From Nostoc sp. UHCC 0870 (GTDB taxonomy: Bacteria; Cyanobacteriota; Cyanobacteriia; Cyanobacteriales; Nostocaceae), in contig NZ_CP091913.1 of NCBI RefSeq assembly GCF_022063185.1, forward strand, positions 574,501 to 638,500: a DNA stretch of 64,000 nucleotides. The letters run 5' to 3'. Of this stretch, positions 25,352 to 33,156 are shown in pieces; the first letter of the stretch is position 1, and each line of letters opens with the position of its first letter. Under the pieces are notes generated by a model that ran no database searches, was not told where the DNA came from, and worked only from the letters and a program-made list of their open reading frames with translations. The translations under genes and the position numbers were made by a program.

Positions 25352-26151
25352 AGCAATCTCAACTCAGACAAAATTCTCGGTTATCTCTGCCCTCAATGCA
25401 AACCGAACGACTGAGTTTATACTATGGGAAAAAAGCTGCTTTTACAGATGTCACCATGCCCATTCACGCCGGGAAGATTACTGCATTGGTGGGGCCTTCT
25501 GGTTGTGGTAAAACCAGTTTTTTGAGTTGTCTCAATCGCTTGACTGATTTAATCCCTCATACCAAAGTAACGGGAAGCATTCGCTTAGATGCTTTAGAAA
25601 TTCTTAATGAACGAATAGATTTAATTACCCTCCGTCGGCGTGTGGGTACAATCTTCCAAAAACCCAATCCTTTCCCCTTCTCCATTTGGAAGAATCTGGC
25701 ATTTCCCCTACAAGAACACGGAATCAAAAACCGTGAAAAACTCGACTGGCTGATTGAAACCACGCTGCAAGATGTTGGACTGTGGAACGAAGTTAAAGAT
25801 AGACTAAATACTCCTGCCTTATCTCTGTCTGGCGGACAAAAGCAGCGATTATGTATTGCCCGTGCTTTGGTTTTGCAACCAGAAGTTTTATTATTTGATG
25901 AACCCTGTAGCGCGCTCGATCCGATTTCTAGTGGCGTAGTTGAGGATTTAATTGCCAGTCTGCGGGGACGTTACACAGTGGTAATTGTCACCCACAACCT
26001 CGCTCAAGCTAGACGCATTGGTGATTACGCTGCTTTGTTTTGGGTACAAGCAGAAGTAGGAAGATTAATTGAGTATGGTACAGTCGAGCAGATTTTTACC
26101 GCACCACAGCATGATTTGACTGCTGCTTATGTAAATGGTATTCGGGGATAG
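25348..26151 (+). CDS. pstB: Phosphate ABC transporter ATP-binding protein
   Basis: The 267-residue ATPase energises Pst. Walker A is GPSGCGKTS, the Q-loop is IFQKPNPFP (the PstB-specific KPNPFP), the signature is LSGGQKQR, Walker B is VLLFDEPCSALDP and the H-loop is VIVTHNL. The ATG overlapping the pstA stop is taken as start; an upstream in-frame TTG is less likely. No phoU follows. The operon ends here and a degraded frame lies downstream. Confidence 0.94.
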   Translation: MKQSQLRQNSRLSLPSMQTERLSLYYGKKAAFTDVTMPIHAGKITALVGPSGCGKTSFLSCLNRLTDLIPHTKVTGSIRLDALEILNERIDLITLRRRVGTIFQKPNPFPFSIWKNLAFPLQEHGIKNREKLDWLIETTLQDVGLWNEVKDRLNTPALSLSGGQKQRLCIARALVLQPEVLLFDEPCSALDPISSGVVEDLIASLRGRYTVVIVTHNLAQARRIGDYAALFWVQAEVGRLIEYGTVEQIFTAPQHDLTAAYVNGIRG

Positions 26152-26169
26152 TAAATCTTTTTTGGTTTC

Positions 26170-26183
26170 AGCTTCGTATCAAC
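26170..26183 (+). repeat. Direct repeat flanking the pst operon (right copy)
   Basis: AGCTTCGTATCAAC with a similar T-rich left context recurs at 22346-22359 in the same orientation, before the arsR-pstSCAB operon. It may be a chance or dispersed repeat, or a trace of the operon's insertion. Confidence 0.35.
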
Positions 26184-26266
26184 TTAAGAAGTTTTAAGTA
26201 AATGCTAAAACTCACAAAAAATGTAATATTTATAACTGAAATTCAAGTATTTCAATTTTTGTTTGA

Positions 26267-26473
26267 GATAAAACTGCTGCCAAATTAGCTGCGTTCAATC
26301 CAGAAGAAATACTGATTACAGATTCAACTTGGCATTATAACGGTGGTGGCTGTTGTTAGTTATTCTTCTTTAATCCAGTTCTTAATGAGGTGAATAATAT
26401 TAAAAAAGTGCTTACCAGCACTCAACCAAGTCAAAAGTTAGAAGTGATTTTTGTAGATGGCGGTTTTGTTTAA
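26267..26473 (+). pseudogene. Decayed reading frame with internal TAG
   Basis: A single phase reads KLAAFNPEEILITDSTWH then YNGGGCC, meets TAG at 26357-26359, and continues LFFFNPVLNEVNNIKKVL to KLEVIFVDGGFV and TAA. Both halves look protein-like but there is no start codon. The parent family was not recognised. Loss by nonsense mutation and 5' deletion is inferred. Confidence 0.3.
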
Positions 26474-27252
26474 ATCTGGGAACTTTGCATGACTACAGTT
26501 CCAGTAGGACGAGAGACATTGGGGTTGGTCTCCAGTGTGACAATTAACCCAGAAAATTGTGGGTGAGAAAATTCTTGGTACATTTGAGGAGTGAATGGTA
26601 ATTCAAGGGAAGCATTTCCCCAAGAATAGGGCTTGACTTCACCACAGGGTAACTTCTCATTTTTCACTATTGTCCATAAGAAGTAGACATGACCAGGAGG
26701 TGGAGCGGGAAGATTTTGGAACACCATTACCGCCTTTTGTTGTTCAGGATTGATTACTATACTTCCTGAACTGTTATTGGTAGAGCTGACTGATTCAAAG
26801 GTAAACAATCGTGTTTGGGAATTCTGGAGTAGGTTTTTAACAGCTTGGGCTTGGGCAAAATCCTGGTGTAAACGCTGGTTTTCTGCTGTGACAATACTTA
26901 GATTTTGTCGTAGCCGATAGTAATCAACCCCCAAAAGTACCACAAATAGTGCAGCAACACTACCAGCAATTCTTCTCCATCGTAGTGGCATTTGCTTAAC
27001 TACAGTAGCCTGTGTAGTTGAGTTTTCAGCTTGTTGGAGAATTTTGGGGAGTAAATGGGCTGGTGCTTCTACCTCAGTAAAGCCATCTAGCACTTGTCGC
27101 AGAACTTCCTGCAAATCATCAACTTCGGCAATCAGTTCTGGATGTTCATCAAGTAATAGCCGAAATTCTTGGGCTTCTTCAGGGGTGAGATCATCGACGA
27201 CAAACCCCGCAGCTAAGTTTTTGATATGTTCGGGATCAAAAGATTTATTCAT
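26470..27252 (-). CDS. Anti-sigma factor, RskA (anti-sigma-K) type
   Basis: The 260-residue single-pass membrane protein has an N-terminal zinc-less anti-sigma segment (LAAGFVVDDLTPEEAQEF), a transmembrane helix (about 91-106, IAGSVAALFVVLLGVDYY) and a coiled stretch. The periplasmic RskA domain ends PPPGHVYFLWTIVKNEKLPCGEV... ETNPNVSRPTGTVV. Its start overlaps the sigma gene by 8 bp, so the two are co-translated. It should hold the sigma factor inactive until periplasmic, possibly redox, signalling triggers proteolysis. Confidence 0.88.
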   Translation of the reverse strand: MNKSFDPEHIKNLAAGFVVDDLTPEEAQEFRLLLDEHPELIAEVDDLQEVLRQVLDGFTEVEAPAHLLPKILQQAENSTTQATVVKQMPLRWRRIAGSVAALFVVLLGVDYYRLRQNLSIVTAENQRLHQDFAQAQAVKNLLQNSQTRLFTFESVSSTNNSSGSIVINPEQQKAVMVFQNLPAPPPGHVYFLWTIVKNEKLPCGEVKPYSWGNASLELPFTPQMYQEFSHPQFSGLIVTLETNPNVSRPTGTVVMQSSQI

Positions 27253-27850
27253 AGATTGACAAATCAGAATCTAGTAAGATGCGCTTGAGTTTTAGTAATC
27301 CTTGGCGGGTGCAGGTTTTGACTGTGCCTAGAGGGATATCAATTTTTTGAGCAATTTCTGACTGACTTAATCCTTGGTTATATGCTAGTTCGATTACTTG
27401 GCGTTGTTTTTCGGGTAGTTGGGCTAAAGCGTCGTGAATGCGCCCCGATCGCTCGGCAAAACTTGCCTGTTCAACAGGTGTTGGCTCTGGTGCGGCTTCA
27501 TTTGTCATTGTGTGTCCCCACTTTTCCACAAGTTTGAGTTGTCTAGTGCGAGCGCGTAGCTTATCAATCGCCCGCGATCGCGTGACTGTCACCAAATAGC
27601 GCACAAAAAAGCGACAATCAGGATTACTAGATGCTTTGCGCCACAGTGTGAGAAAAATTTCCTGGGTTAAATCTTCAGCTTCTTGGGAGTCAGCCAAAAT
27701 TTTCAGAGCTAATCCATAAACTAAGCGACCATGACGATTAAATAAAACACTTAATGCCGCCGAATCGCCATTTTTGAGTGCCACAAATAAAGCTTCATCC
27801 GTAGCAGATGAAAGGTTTATGGAATTTGACTGGGAAAGTTTATGCTCCAT
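27245..27850 (-). CDS. ECF sigma factor, SigK-like
   Basis: The 201-residue group IV sigma factor. Region 2 is ALFVALKNGDSAALSVLFNR and QEAEDLTQEIFLTLWRKA; region 4 is VIELAYNQGLSQSEIAQKIDIPLGTVKT. It forms an operon with the RskA-type anti-sigma gene. About 120 bp upstream is a motif (27973-27998) that also precedes two thioredoxin-like genes nearby, suggesting autoregulation and a local regulon. The SigK relation is inferred from the RskA partner. Confidence 0.88.
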   Translation of the reverse strand: MEHKLSQSNSINLSSATDEALFVALKNGDSAALSVLFNRHGRLVYGLALKILADSQEAEDLTQEIFLTLWRKASSNPDCRFFVRYLVTVTRSRAIDKLRARTRQLKLVEKWGHTMTNEAAPEPTPVEQASFAERSGRIHDALAQLPEKQRQVIELAYNQGLSQSEIAQKIDIPLGTVKTCTRQGLLKLKRILLDSDLSIYE

Positions 27851-27972
27851 ACTGTGTCAAAAACAGGTTTAAATATTTACCGGAGCAAGTTATCGTTCTG
27901 CTTTGTGCCATCACCTCTCTCCCAGATTAAAACCAGCAACTCTTTTCTTTGGACAATGCTATCTATTTTTAT

Positions 27973-27998
27973 GACGACTGGCAAAGCAAATTGGATTT
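27973..27998 (-). promoter_or_regulatory. Candidate ECF promoter of the sigma/anti-sigma operon
   Basis: On the minus strand AAATCCAAT is followed after 13 nt by CGTC (in CCAGTCGTCAT). The same pair of boxes, with CAGTCGTC, lies upstream of both secreted thioredoxin-like genes. The 5' leader would be about 115 nt. Confidence 0.6.
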
Positions 27999-28037
27999 GG
28001 ATGTTTGATGTAGATGTCTGAGAAAAATATTGAACAA

Positions 28038-28733
28038 CTAAGCTCCTTCGCCAAGCATTGCAGGCACATCAATTTCCTTAATACAAGTTGCCCGTGACAA
28101 TGAGAGAATACAATCAATAATACACAGAAGATCGCATAAAGGAATTGCCTCACCACCTAATAGATTATTCGCTGCAAGATCAGCTAGGACTTCGGGCGTA
28201 CCTACATTGCCTGGATTAATCACCGTCACACCGATTTGTTGCGATCGCAATTCTTCCCGCAATGAATGAACTACACCCCGTAAACCAAACTTAGAGGCAC
28301 TATTAGCAACTTCTCGCCCTGAGAAATTATCCCGACCTGACAGTGAACCCATAAAGATGATTTTGGGGTTATCTGATCGCCGCAGAGCAGGTAACAAGGC
28401 TTTAACCAATCGAATTGGAGCGACTAGGTTCACCCCAATTACTTTAGTAATGTCTGCATCGGAGCAATCTTCAAAGCTATACTGGCTGGTAAACGCATGA
28501 GTTTCCCAAGTTCCTCCCATGTATAATAGCGCATCTAAACGATCACATCCGATTGCTTTTGCCACTGTTTCTACACCTACTAAATCAGACAAGTCTGCCT
28601 GAATCCATGTACCAATCAGTGTCGCAGTTCGAGAAACTGTTAGCAAGCGATCGCACTTGGATGCTAGATGTTCAGCAACCGCAAGCCCGATACCACGGCT
28701 CGCGCCAGCCACAAGAATCGTTTTGAATGACAT
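28038..28733 (-). CDS. SDR-family oxidoreductase-like protein lacking the catalytic Tyr
   Basis: The Rossmann fold carries the cofactor motif GASRGIG (residues 10-16) and the Ser of the active site in FMGSLSGRD. The YxxxK motif reads NSASK (Asn144, Lys148), so the proton-donating tyrosine is Asn, one base change from Tyr. The rest is a normal 231-residue SDR with conserved NPGNVGTP. It may have lost activity or become a binding protein. It is transcribed divergently from the thioredoxin-like gene; substrate unknown. Confidence 0.85.
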   Translation of the reverse strand: MSFKTILVAGASRGIGLAVAEHLASKCDRLLTVSRTATLIGTWIQADLSDLVGVETVAKAIGCDRLDALLYMGGTWETHAFTSQYSFEDCSDADITKVIGVNLVAPIRLVKALLPALRRSDNPKIIFMGSLSGRDNFSGREVANSASKFGLRGVVHSLREELRSQQIGVTVINPGNVGTPEVLADLAANNLLGGEAIPLCDLLCIIDCILSLSRATCIKEIDVPAMLGEGA

Positions 28734-28800
28734 ATATGTTCTCCTGTTTATACCAACTCAAATAGTCACTACAAACTTTCAATATTTAAAGAGTCATTTT

Positions 28801-28826
28801 AAATCCAATCTTGATCATCAGTCGTC
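28801..28826 (+). promoter_or_regulatory. Candidate ECF promoter of the first thioredoxin-like gene
   Basis: AAATCCAAT, 13 nt, then CGTC within CAGTCGTCTTA, followed by AAACAGATGC. It matches the motif at 29529-29555 and the sigma operon's own. Predicted leader about 100 nt. Confidence 0.6.
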
Positions 28827-28935
28827 TTAGTAAACAGATGCGTCACAATTGACCACTCCAGTACCCATCTCAGGTCAGCATTGTGGCAGCATATTGCAAA
28901 TTAAACAGTTTTAGCTTAAGAATAGGAAGAATTTT

Positions 28936-29469
28936 ATGCACAAACGCGCGAACTTCTTGCTCAAAATTTGTTTGAGCAGCCTGGTTTTTACTGCATCAAT
29001 ATTAGCAACAACCGCAGCCAGTATTTCTGCAACTGAAGTGCAATCATCAATTACTAAGTCTGCACATAAAAATGCCTGTGCAGGTAAAAATCCCTGTGCA
29101 GCTAAAGCTAATTCTGTAGGCGGGCCGTTAGCTAAAGAACTTCAAGGAAAACCAGTTGTAGTAGATGTATTTGCGACTTGGTGCGCTGGCTGTAAGAATA
29201 TTGCTCCTACTCTGTCGCAATTGAAACAGCAATATTCTGGTAAGGTTAATTTCGTGGTTTTGGATGTCACTGATAGAGCCAAGCTCAAACAGACCGAAGC
29301 AATGGCGCAAAGATTAGGTTTGGGTAAATTCCTAGCAGCTAATAAGAGTAAAACCAGTACAGTTGCGATCGTTGATCCTGCTACTGGTGACATTTTAGCC
29401 CTGTACCAAAATAATTCTAATAAGGCTGACTACACCAAGATCCTCGAAACTGCTTTGGCGAAAAAGTAG
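28936..29469 (+). CDS. Secreted thioredoxin-like protein (TlpA/HCF164 type)
   Basis: The 177-residue protein has a Sec signal (KICLSSLVFTASILATTAA). A Cys-containing motif CAGKNPCAAK (Cys48, Cys54) precedes a thioredoxin fold with active site TWCAGCK (Cys83/Cys86). It would act as a thiol reductant outside the cytoplasm, fed by CcdA, whose gene lies just downstream. The following gene is a close paralogue, indicating tandem duplication that included the promoter. AGGAAG precedes the start. Confidence 0.88.
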   Translation: MHKRANFLLKICLSSLVFTASILATTAASISATEVQSSITKSAHKNACAGKNPCAAKANSVGGPLAKELQGKPVVVDVFATWCAGCKNIAPTLSQLKQQYSGKVNFVVLDVTDRAKLKQTEAMAQRLGLGKFLAANKSKTSTVAIVDPATGDILALYQNNSNKADYTKILETALAKK

Positions 29470-29528
29470 TTAGATTTTGGCTTTGTCTCTATCTTGAGGG
29501 GCAAAGCTAGCTTTTTTATAGTTGCATT

Positions 29529-29555
29529 AAATCCAATTTTGATGCCTCAGTCGTC
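29529..29555 (+). promoter_or_regulatory. Candidate ECF promoter of the second thioredoxin-like gene
   Basis: AAATCCAAT, 14 nt, then CGTC in CAGTCGTCTTATAAACAGAT. It is duplicated with its gene and would drive the second thioredoxin, ccdA, trxB and thioredoxin genes, which follow with short gaps. Confidence 0.6.
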
Positions 29556-29675
29556 TTATAAACAGATGCACCACAATTTACAGTTCCCATTCCTAATATT
29601 AGGGAAACCATCGGAAAACACACGCCCAGGCAGATTGTGAATGCACACACCATTAAACCGTGAGGAGAACAACCA

Positions 29676-30221
29676 ATGTACAAATATAACAAATTTTTTC
29701 TTAGTCTACTGTGTTTGAGTGGACTGGTTTTGACGGTATCATGCAGCCCACCGAAATCAGATAATATTGCTCAAAATCAAGCTTCATCAACTGCAAAGGT
29801 TGCTCAAACAGATCCTTGTGCTGGTAAAAACCCCTGTGCAGCTAAAGATGCTGCTAAATTAACCTCTGTAGGAAACCCTCTAGCTCAAGAACTTCAAGGT
29901 AAACCTGTATTGGTAGATGTGTTTGCTACTTGGTGTGCTGGCTGCAAGAATATTGCTCCTACCCTGTCCCAATTGAAACAGGAATATTCTGGTAAGGTCA
30001 ACTTTGTGGTTTTGGATGTAACAGATAAAGCCAAACTCCAAGAGACACAAGCGCAAGCAGAAAAATTGGGCTTGGGGAAATTTCTGGAAGCTAATAAGAG
30101 TCAAACAAGTACCGTAGCGATCGTTGATCCGGCTACTGGCAACATTTTAACAATCTTCAAAAATAATCCTAACAAGGCTGACTACACCAAAATACTCGAC
30201 TCTGCTTTGGCGAATATTTAG
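29676..30221 (+). CDS. Thioredoxin-like lipoprotein, paralogue of the previous gene
   Basis: The 181-residue protein carries a lipobox LTVSC (Cys23), so unlike its neighbour it is membrane-tethered. It has the same CAGKNPCAAK motif (Cys48, Cys54) and active site TWCAGCK (Cys87/Cys90), and the two proteins are alike along their whole mature length. The start follows GTGAGGAG. It heads a tight series with ccdA (32 bp) and trxB, so it probably takes electrons from CcdA. Confidence 0.9.
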   Translation: MYKYNKFFLSLLCLSGLVLTVSCSPPKSDNIAQNQASSTAKVAQTDPCAGKNPCAAKDAAKLTSVGNPLAQELQGKPVLVDVFATWCAGCKNIAPTLSQLKQEYSGKVNFVVLDVTDKAKLQETQAQAEKLGLGKFLEANKSQTSTVAIVDPATGNILTIFKNNPNKADYTKILDSALANI

Positions 30222-30253
30222 TCTGCATCTCTTCATAGCTTAAGGCTAATTGC

Positions 30254-31105
30254 ATGAAACCAATATCTCAGTTGTCAACTGAGCAACCCCCTTCCCGCCA
30301 TTCTAAAATCTCGAAGAAATGGCTAGTTTACGGTGGCTTGGGATTGCTCTCTCTCGTTATAGTTCTCACTTTGGGGCCTGTAATCAGTCACCCCATTGAA
30401 CGGGTGATTTCCATTGTGGAAAACCGTTATCAACAGTGGTTTAATCAACAGGACACGGCAAATCCCTCTGTGTTGTTACCTTTGGCGTTTGTTGGTGGGT
30501 TACTTGCTAGTGTATCTCCCTGTATTTTGGCACTTTTACCAGTCAACCTCAGTTACATCGGCACACTGAAAATTAAATCCCGTTGGGATGCTTTTACTAA
30601 GGCGGGTTTGTTTGTCTTGGGAGCAGTAACAATTTTAAGTCTGTTTGGTTTAGTCTCATCCTTTGCTGGCGCAGTGATGGTGGAGTATCGAGGCTATATC
30701 AATATAGTTGTCGGACTGATTATGGCTGTAATGGGTTTGTGGTTGATGGGGGTGGTAAAAATACCCCTACCGCAGATGAATGTGAATCTCCCCCAGGCTG
30801 GCCCTTATGGAGTGGGTTTGACTTTTGCTCTGGTGAGTTCCCCTTGTGCTAGTCCGGTGCTGTTTGCGGTGCTGGCGGCTGCTGCGGCTACAGGTTCGCA
30901 AGTTTTGGGGACGCTGACGATGGTTAGCTATGCTCTGGGTTATACTCTTCTGATTTTCCTGGCGAGTTTGTTTACGGGAATGGCGAAACAAAGCAACAAG
31001 TTGTTGAAACATTCCGAGGGAATTATCCGCTTTGGTAGCGTCGCGCTAATTATGACTGGGGCTTACTACCTGTTTACCGGCACTCAATGGTTTGTGGGAG
31101 GTTAA
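30254..31105 (+). CDS. ccdA: CcdA/DsbD-type thiol-electron transporter
   Basis: CcdA carries reducing equivalents from cytoplasmic thioredoxin across the membrane to extracytoplasmic thioredoxin-like proteins. The 283-residue protein has an extra N-terminal membrane segment (about 23-46) before the six-helix core. Core cysteines are in ASVSPCILALLP (Cys90) and VSSPCASPVL (Cys198). It sits between its likely partners: thioredoxin-like lipoprotein upstream and thioredoxin reductase plus thioredoxin downstream. Together they form a full relay. Confidence 0.9.
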   Translation: MKPISQLSTEQPPSRHSKISKKWLVYGGLGLLSLVIVLTLGPVISHPIERVISIVENRYQQWFNQQDTANPSVLLPLAFVGGLLASVSPCILALLPVNLSYIGTLKIKSRWDAFTKAGLFVLGAVTILSLFGLVSSFAGAVMVEYRGYINIVVGLIMAVMGLWLMGVVKIPLPQMNVNLPQAGPYGVGLTFALVSSPCASPVLFAVLAAAAATGSQVLGTLTMVSYALGYTLLIFLASLFTGMAKQSNKLLKHSEGIIRFGSVALIMTGAYYLFTGTQWFVGG

Positions 31106-31108
31106 ATC

Positions 31109-32095
31109 ATGGTCGAGAATCTGGTAATTATTGGTTCTGGCCCGGCTGGCTATACCGCCGCCATCTATGCAGGACGCGCTCAACTGAAACCTGTGGTATT
31201 TGAAGGGTTTAGTGCTGGAGGAATCCCTGGTGGTCAATTGATGACCACTACTGAGGTAGAGAATTTTCCTGGTTTTGCTGAAGGAGTTCAGGGGCCAAAG
31301 TTAATGCAGCAGATGCGCCAGCAGGCATTACGCTGGGGTGCTAGGTTGATTACTGATGATGTAATTGCTGTGGATTTTACCCAATACCCATTCCTGATAG
31401 CTTCTGCTGATCTGTTAGAAGTTAAGGCTCGTGCTGTGATTATCTCTACAGGAGCAACTGCTAAAAGATTACATTTGCCGGGTGAGGAGAAATTCTGGAA
31501 TAACGGAATTTCTGCCTGTGCAATCTGCGATGGGGCAAATCCTTTGTTTGCGAATGCAGACATTGCTGTGGTTGGTGGCGGAGATTCGGCTGTAGAAGAA
31601 GCACTTTATCTAACCAAGTATGCCAGTAAGGTTCATTTATTGGTAAGGAGCGATCGCCTGCGGGCTTCTAAGACGATGCAGGAGCGTATATTTAATCACA
31701 GCCAAATTCATATTCATTGGCATAGCTTACCCATCAGTGTAGATGGCGATCAGGTATTACGTAGTGTCCAAATTCAAGATACACAAACAGGTGCAGTTGC
31801 CGATTTAACAGTGCGTGGATTATTCTACGCCATTGGTCACACACCCAACACGCAACTGTTTCAGGATCAATTAGAACTGGATGAAGCCGGCTACATCAAA
31901 ACTCAGGGTAAGAGTACAGCTACTAATATTCCTGGTATTTGGGCGGCTGGAGATGTTCAAGATCACGTTTATCGTCAAGCAATTACCGCAGCTGGTACGG
32001 GTTGCATGGCAGCACTGGAGGCTGAGAGGTGGTTGTCAGAGATGCGATTGTCTCCGGCAGGCGGAACACCAACCTTTGTTTCTTACGCTGCCTAA
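31109..32095 (+). CDS. trxB: Thioredoxin reductase
   Basis: A flavoprotein of 328 residues. FAD motif [16 protein letters not shown] is at the N-terminus, redox-active CAIC (Cys137/Cys140) in SACAICDG, the NAD(P) Rossmann motif [12 protein letters not shown], and the C-terminal FAD motif [10 protein letters not shown]. It starts three bases after ccdA. Together with the 113-aa thioredoxin gene that follows it is a split equivalent of the fused NTRC enzyme. The electron donor (NADPH or ferredoxin) cannot be read from sequence. Confidence 0.92.
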   Translation: MVENLVIIGSGPAGYTAAIYAGRAQLKPVVFEGFSAGGIPGGQLMTTTEVENFPGFAEGVQGPKLMQQMRQQALRWGARLITDDVIAVDFTQYPFLIASADLLEVKARAVIISTGATAKRLHLPGEEKFWNNGISACAICDGANPLFANADIAVVGGGDSAVEEALYLTKYASKVHLLVRSDRLRASKTMQERIFNHSQIHIHWHSLPISVDGDQVLRSVQIQDTQTGAVADLTVRGLFYAIGHTPNTQLFQDQLELDEAGYIKTQGKSTATNIPGIWAAGDVQDHVYRQAITAAGTGCMAALEAERWLSEMRLSPAGGTPTFVSYAA

Positions 32096-32130
32096 AAAGT
32101 ATTTTCTGTTACAATTACAAGGAGAGAAAT

Positions 32131-32472
32131 ATGCAAGAAACTTTTTCTATTGATCAAACTTTCTTCACAGGAAAAGAAGCTTTTGACTGGTTGATGCAGA
32201 AATCCGATCAACTAATCATTGTTAAATTTGTAGCTCCCTACTGTCCTTCCTGCGAAACGCTTAAACCTGTACTACATCAAATAGCTGAGGAAAATATAGG
32301 TAAATTGCATTTGGTTGAACTTGACATGAGCGAAGAACCTGAATTAGCGATTAACTTTGGTGTCAGAAGCGCACCAACAGTATTATTACTTAAACGGCAG
32401 CAAAAATTAGCACAAATTGCAGGTTTGAAACCTAAGAAACAGTACACCGAAATGATTCAATCCGCGCTCTAA
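32131..32472 (+). CDS. Thioredoxin-family protein with CPSC active site
   Basis: The 113-residue cytoplasmic thioredoxin fold has active site APYCPSCETLKPVL (Cys38/Cys41) and cis-Pro in RSAPTVLLL. An AAGGAGA ribosome site supports the start. The atypical CPSC and the TLKPVL context resemble the C-terminal domain of NTRC rather than classical WCGPC thioredoxins. It is likely reduced by the adjacent reductase and passes electrons to CcdA or to peroxiredoxin. Confidence 0.88.
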   Translation: MQETFSIDQTFFTGKEAFDWLMQKSDQLIIVKFVAPYCPSCETLKPVLHQIAEENIGKLHLVELDMSEEPELAINFGVRSAPTVLLLKRQQKLAQIAGLKPKKQYTEMIQSAL

Positions 32473-32645
32473 GACAGGTGGATAAATGTCTATTTCTTAT
32501 ACCAATTTGAAAAAAGAATGTTACAGATACACAGACTCAAAGCCTTATCCTGTCTAGATTTTGAATTTTGTTAGCGCAGCGTTAGCGAGTCTTGCCTACG
32601 GCACGCCAAGGGCGAACGAGCGTCATTTTGAGTTTTGAATTGACA

Positions 32646-33140
32646 ATGAGTGGAGGTGTGCTGTTCGGCGTAGTTTGGGGTTCAGTCTATGTAGCGATCG
32701 CAGCAACTTTGGGAGCAACTTGGGCTTTTCTCATTGGACGTTACTTGTGTCGGGATGTAATTTGCAGGATGATTCAGGGTAATGTTAAGTTCAAAGCGAT
32801 TGATAAAGCAGTAGCTCAAGAAGGATTCAAAATTGTCCTCCTGACTCGCCTTTCCCCTGTCTTGCCTTTCAACCTGTTAAATTACGCCTTTGGTGTGACT
32901 CAGGTTTCTTTGAGAGACTATATCTTAGGTTCTCTAGGTATGATTCCCGGCACTGTGATGTACGTTTACCTTGGTTCTCTGGTTGGCGATTTGGCTATGC
33001 TGGGAAAACCCGATCGCTCAAGCAGTCCAGAAACCCAAATTGTACAGTGGGTGATTCGGGGGGTAGGATTGATGGCTACAGTTGCACTGACTATTTATTT
33101 AGCACGCCTAGCCAAGAAAGCTTTAAACACAACTGTTTAA
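32646..33140 (+). pseudogene. 5'-truncated DedA/TVP38 membrane protein
   Basis: The 164-codon frame matches the C-terminal two thirds of the next gene (GGVLFGVVWGSVYVAI, VLLTRLSPVLPFNLLNYAFGV, GMIPGTVMYVYLGS). About 100 N-terminal residues, including a membrane segment, are missing. The DNA upstream is a palindromic dispersed repeat (32571-32625), which probably marks the deletion point. It could still give a shortened membrane protein. Confidence 0.65.
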
Positions 33141-33156
33141 TCGGGAGAAATCACCC

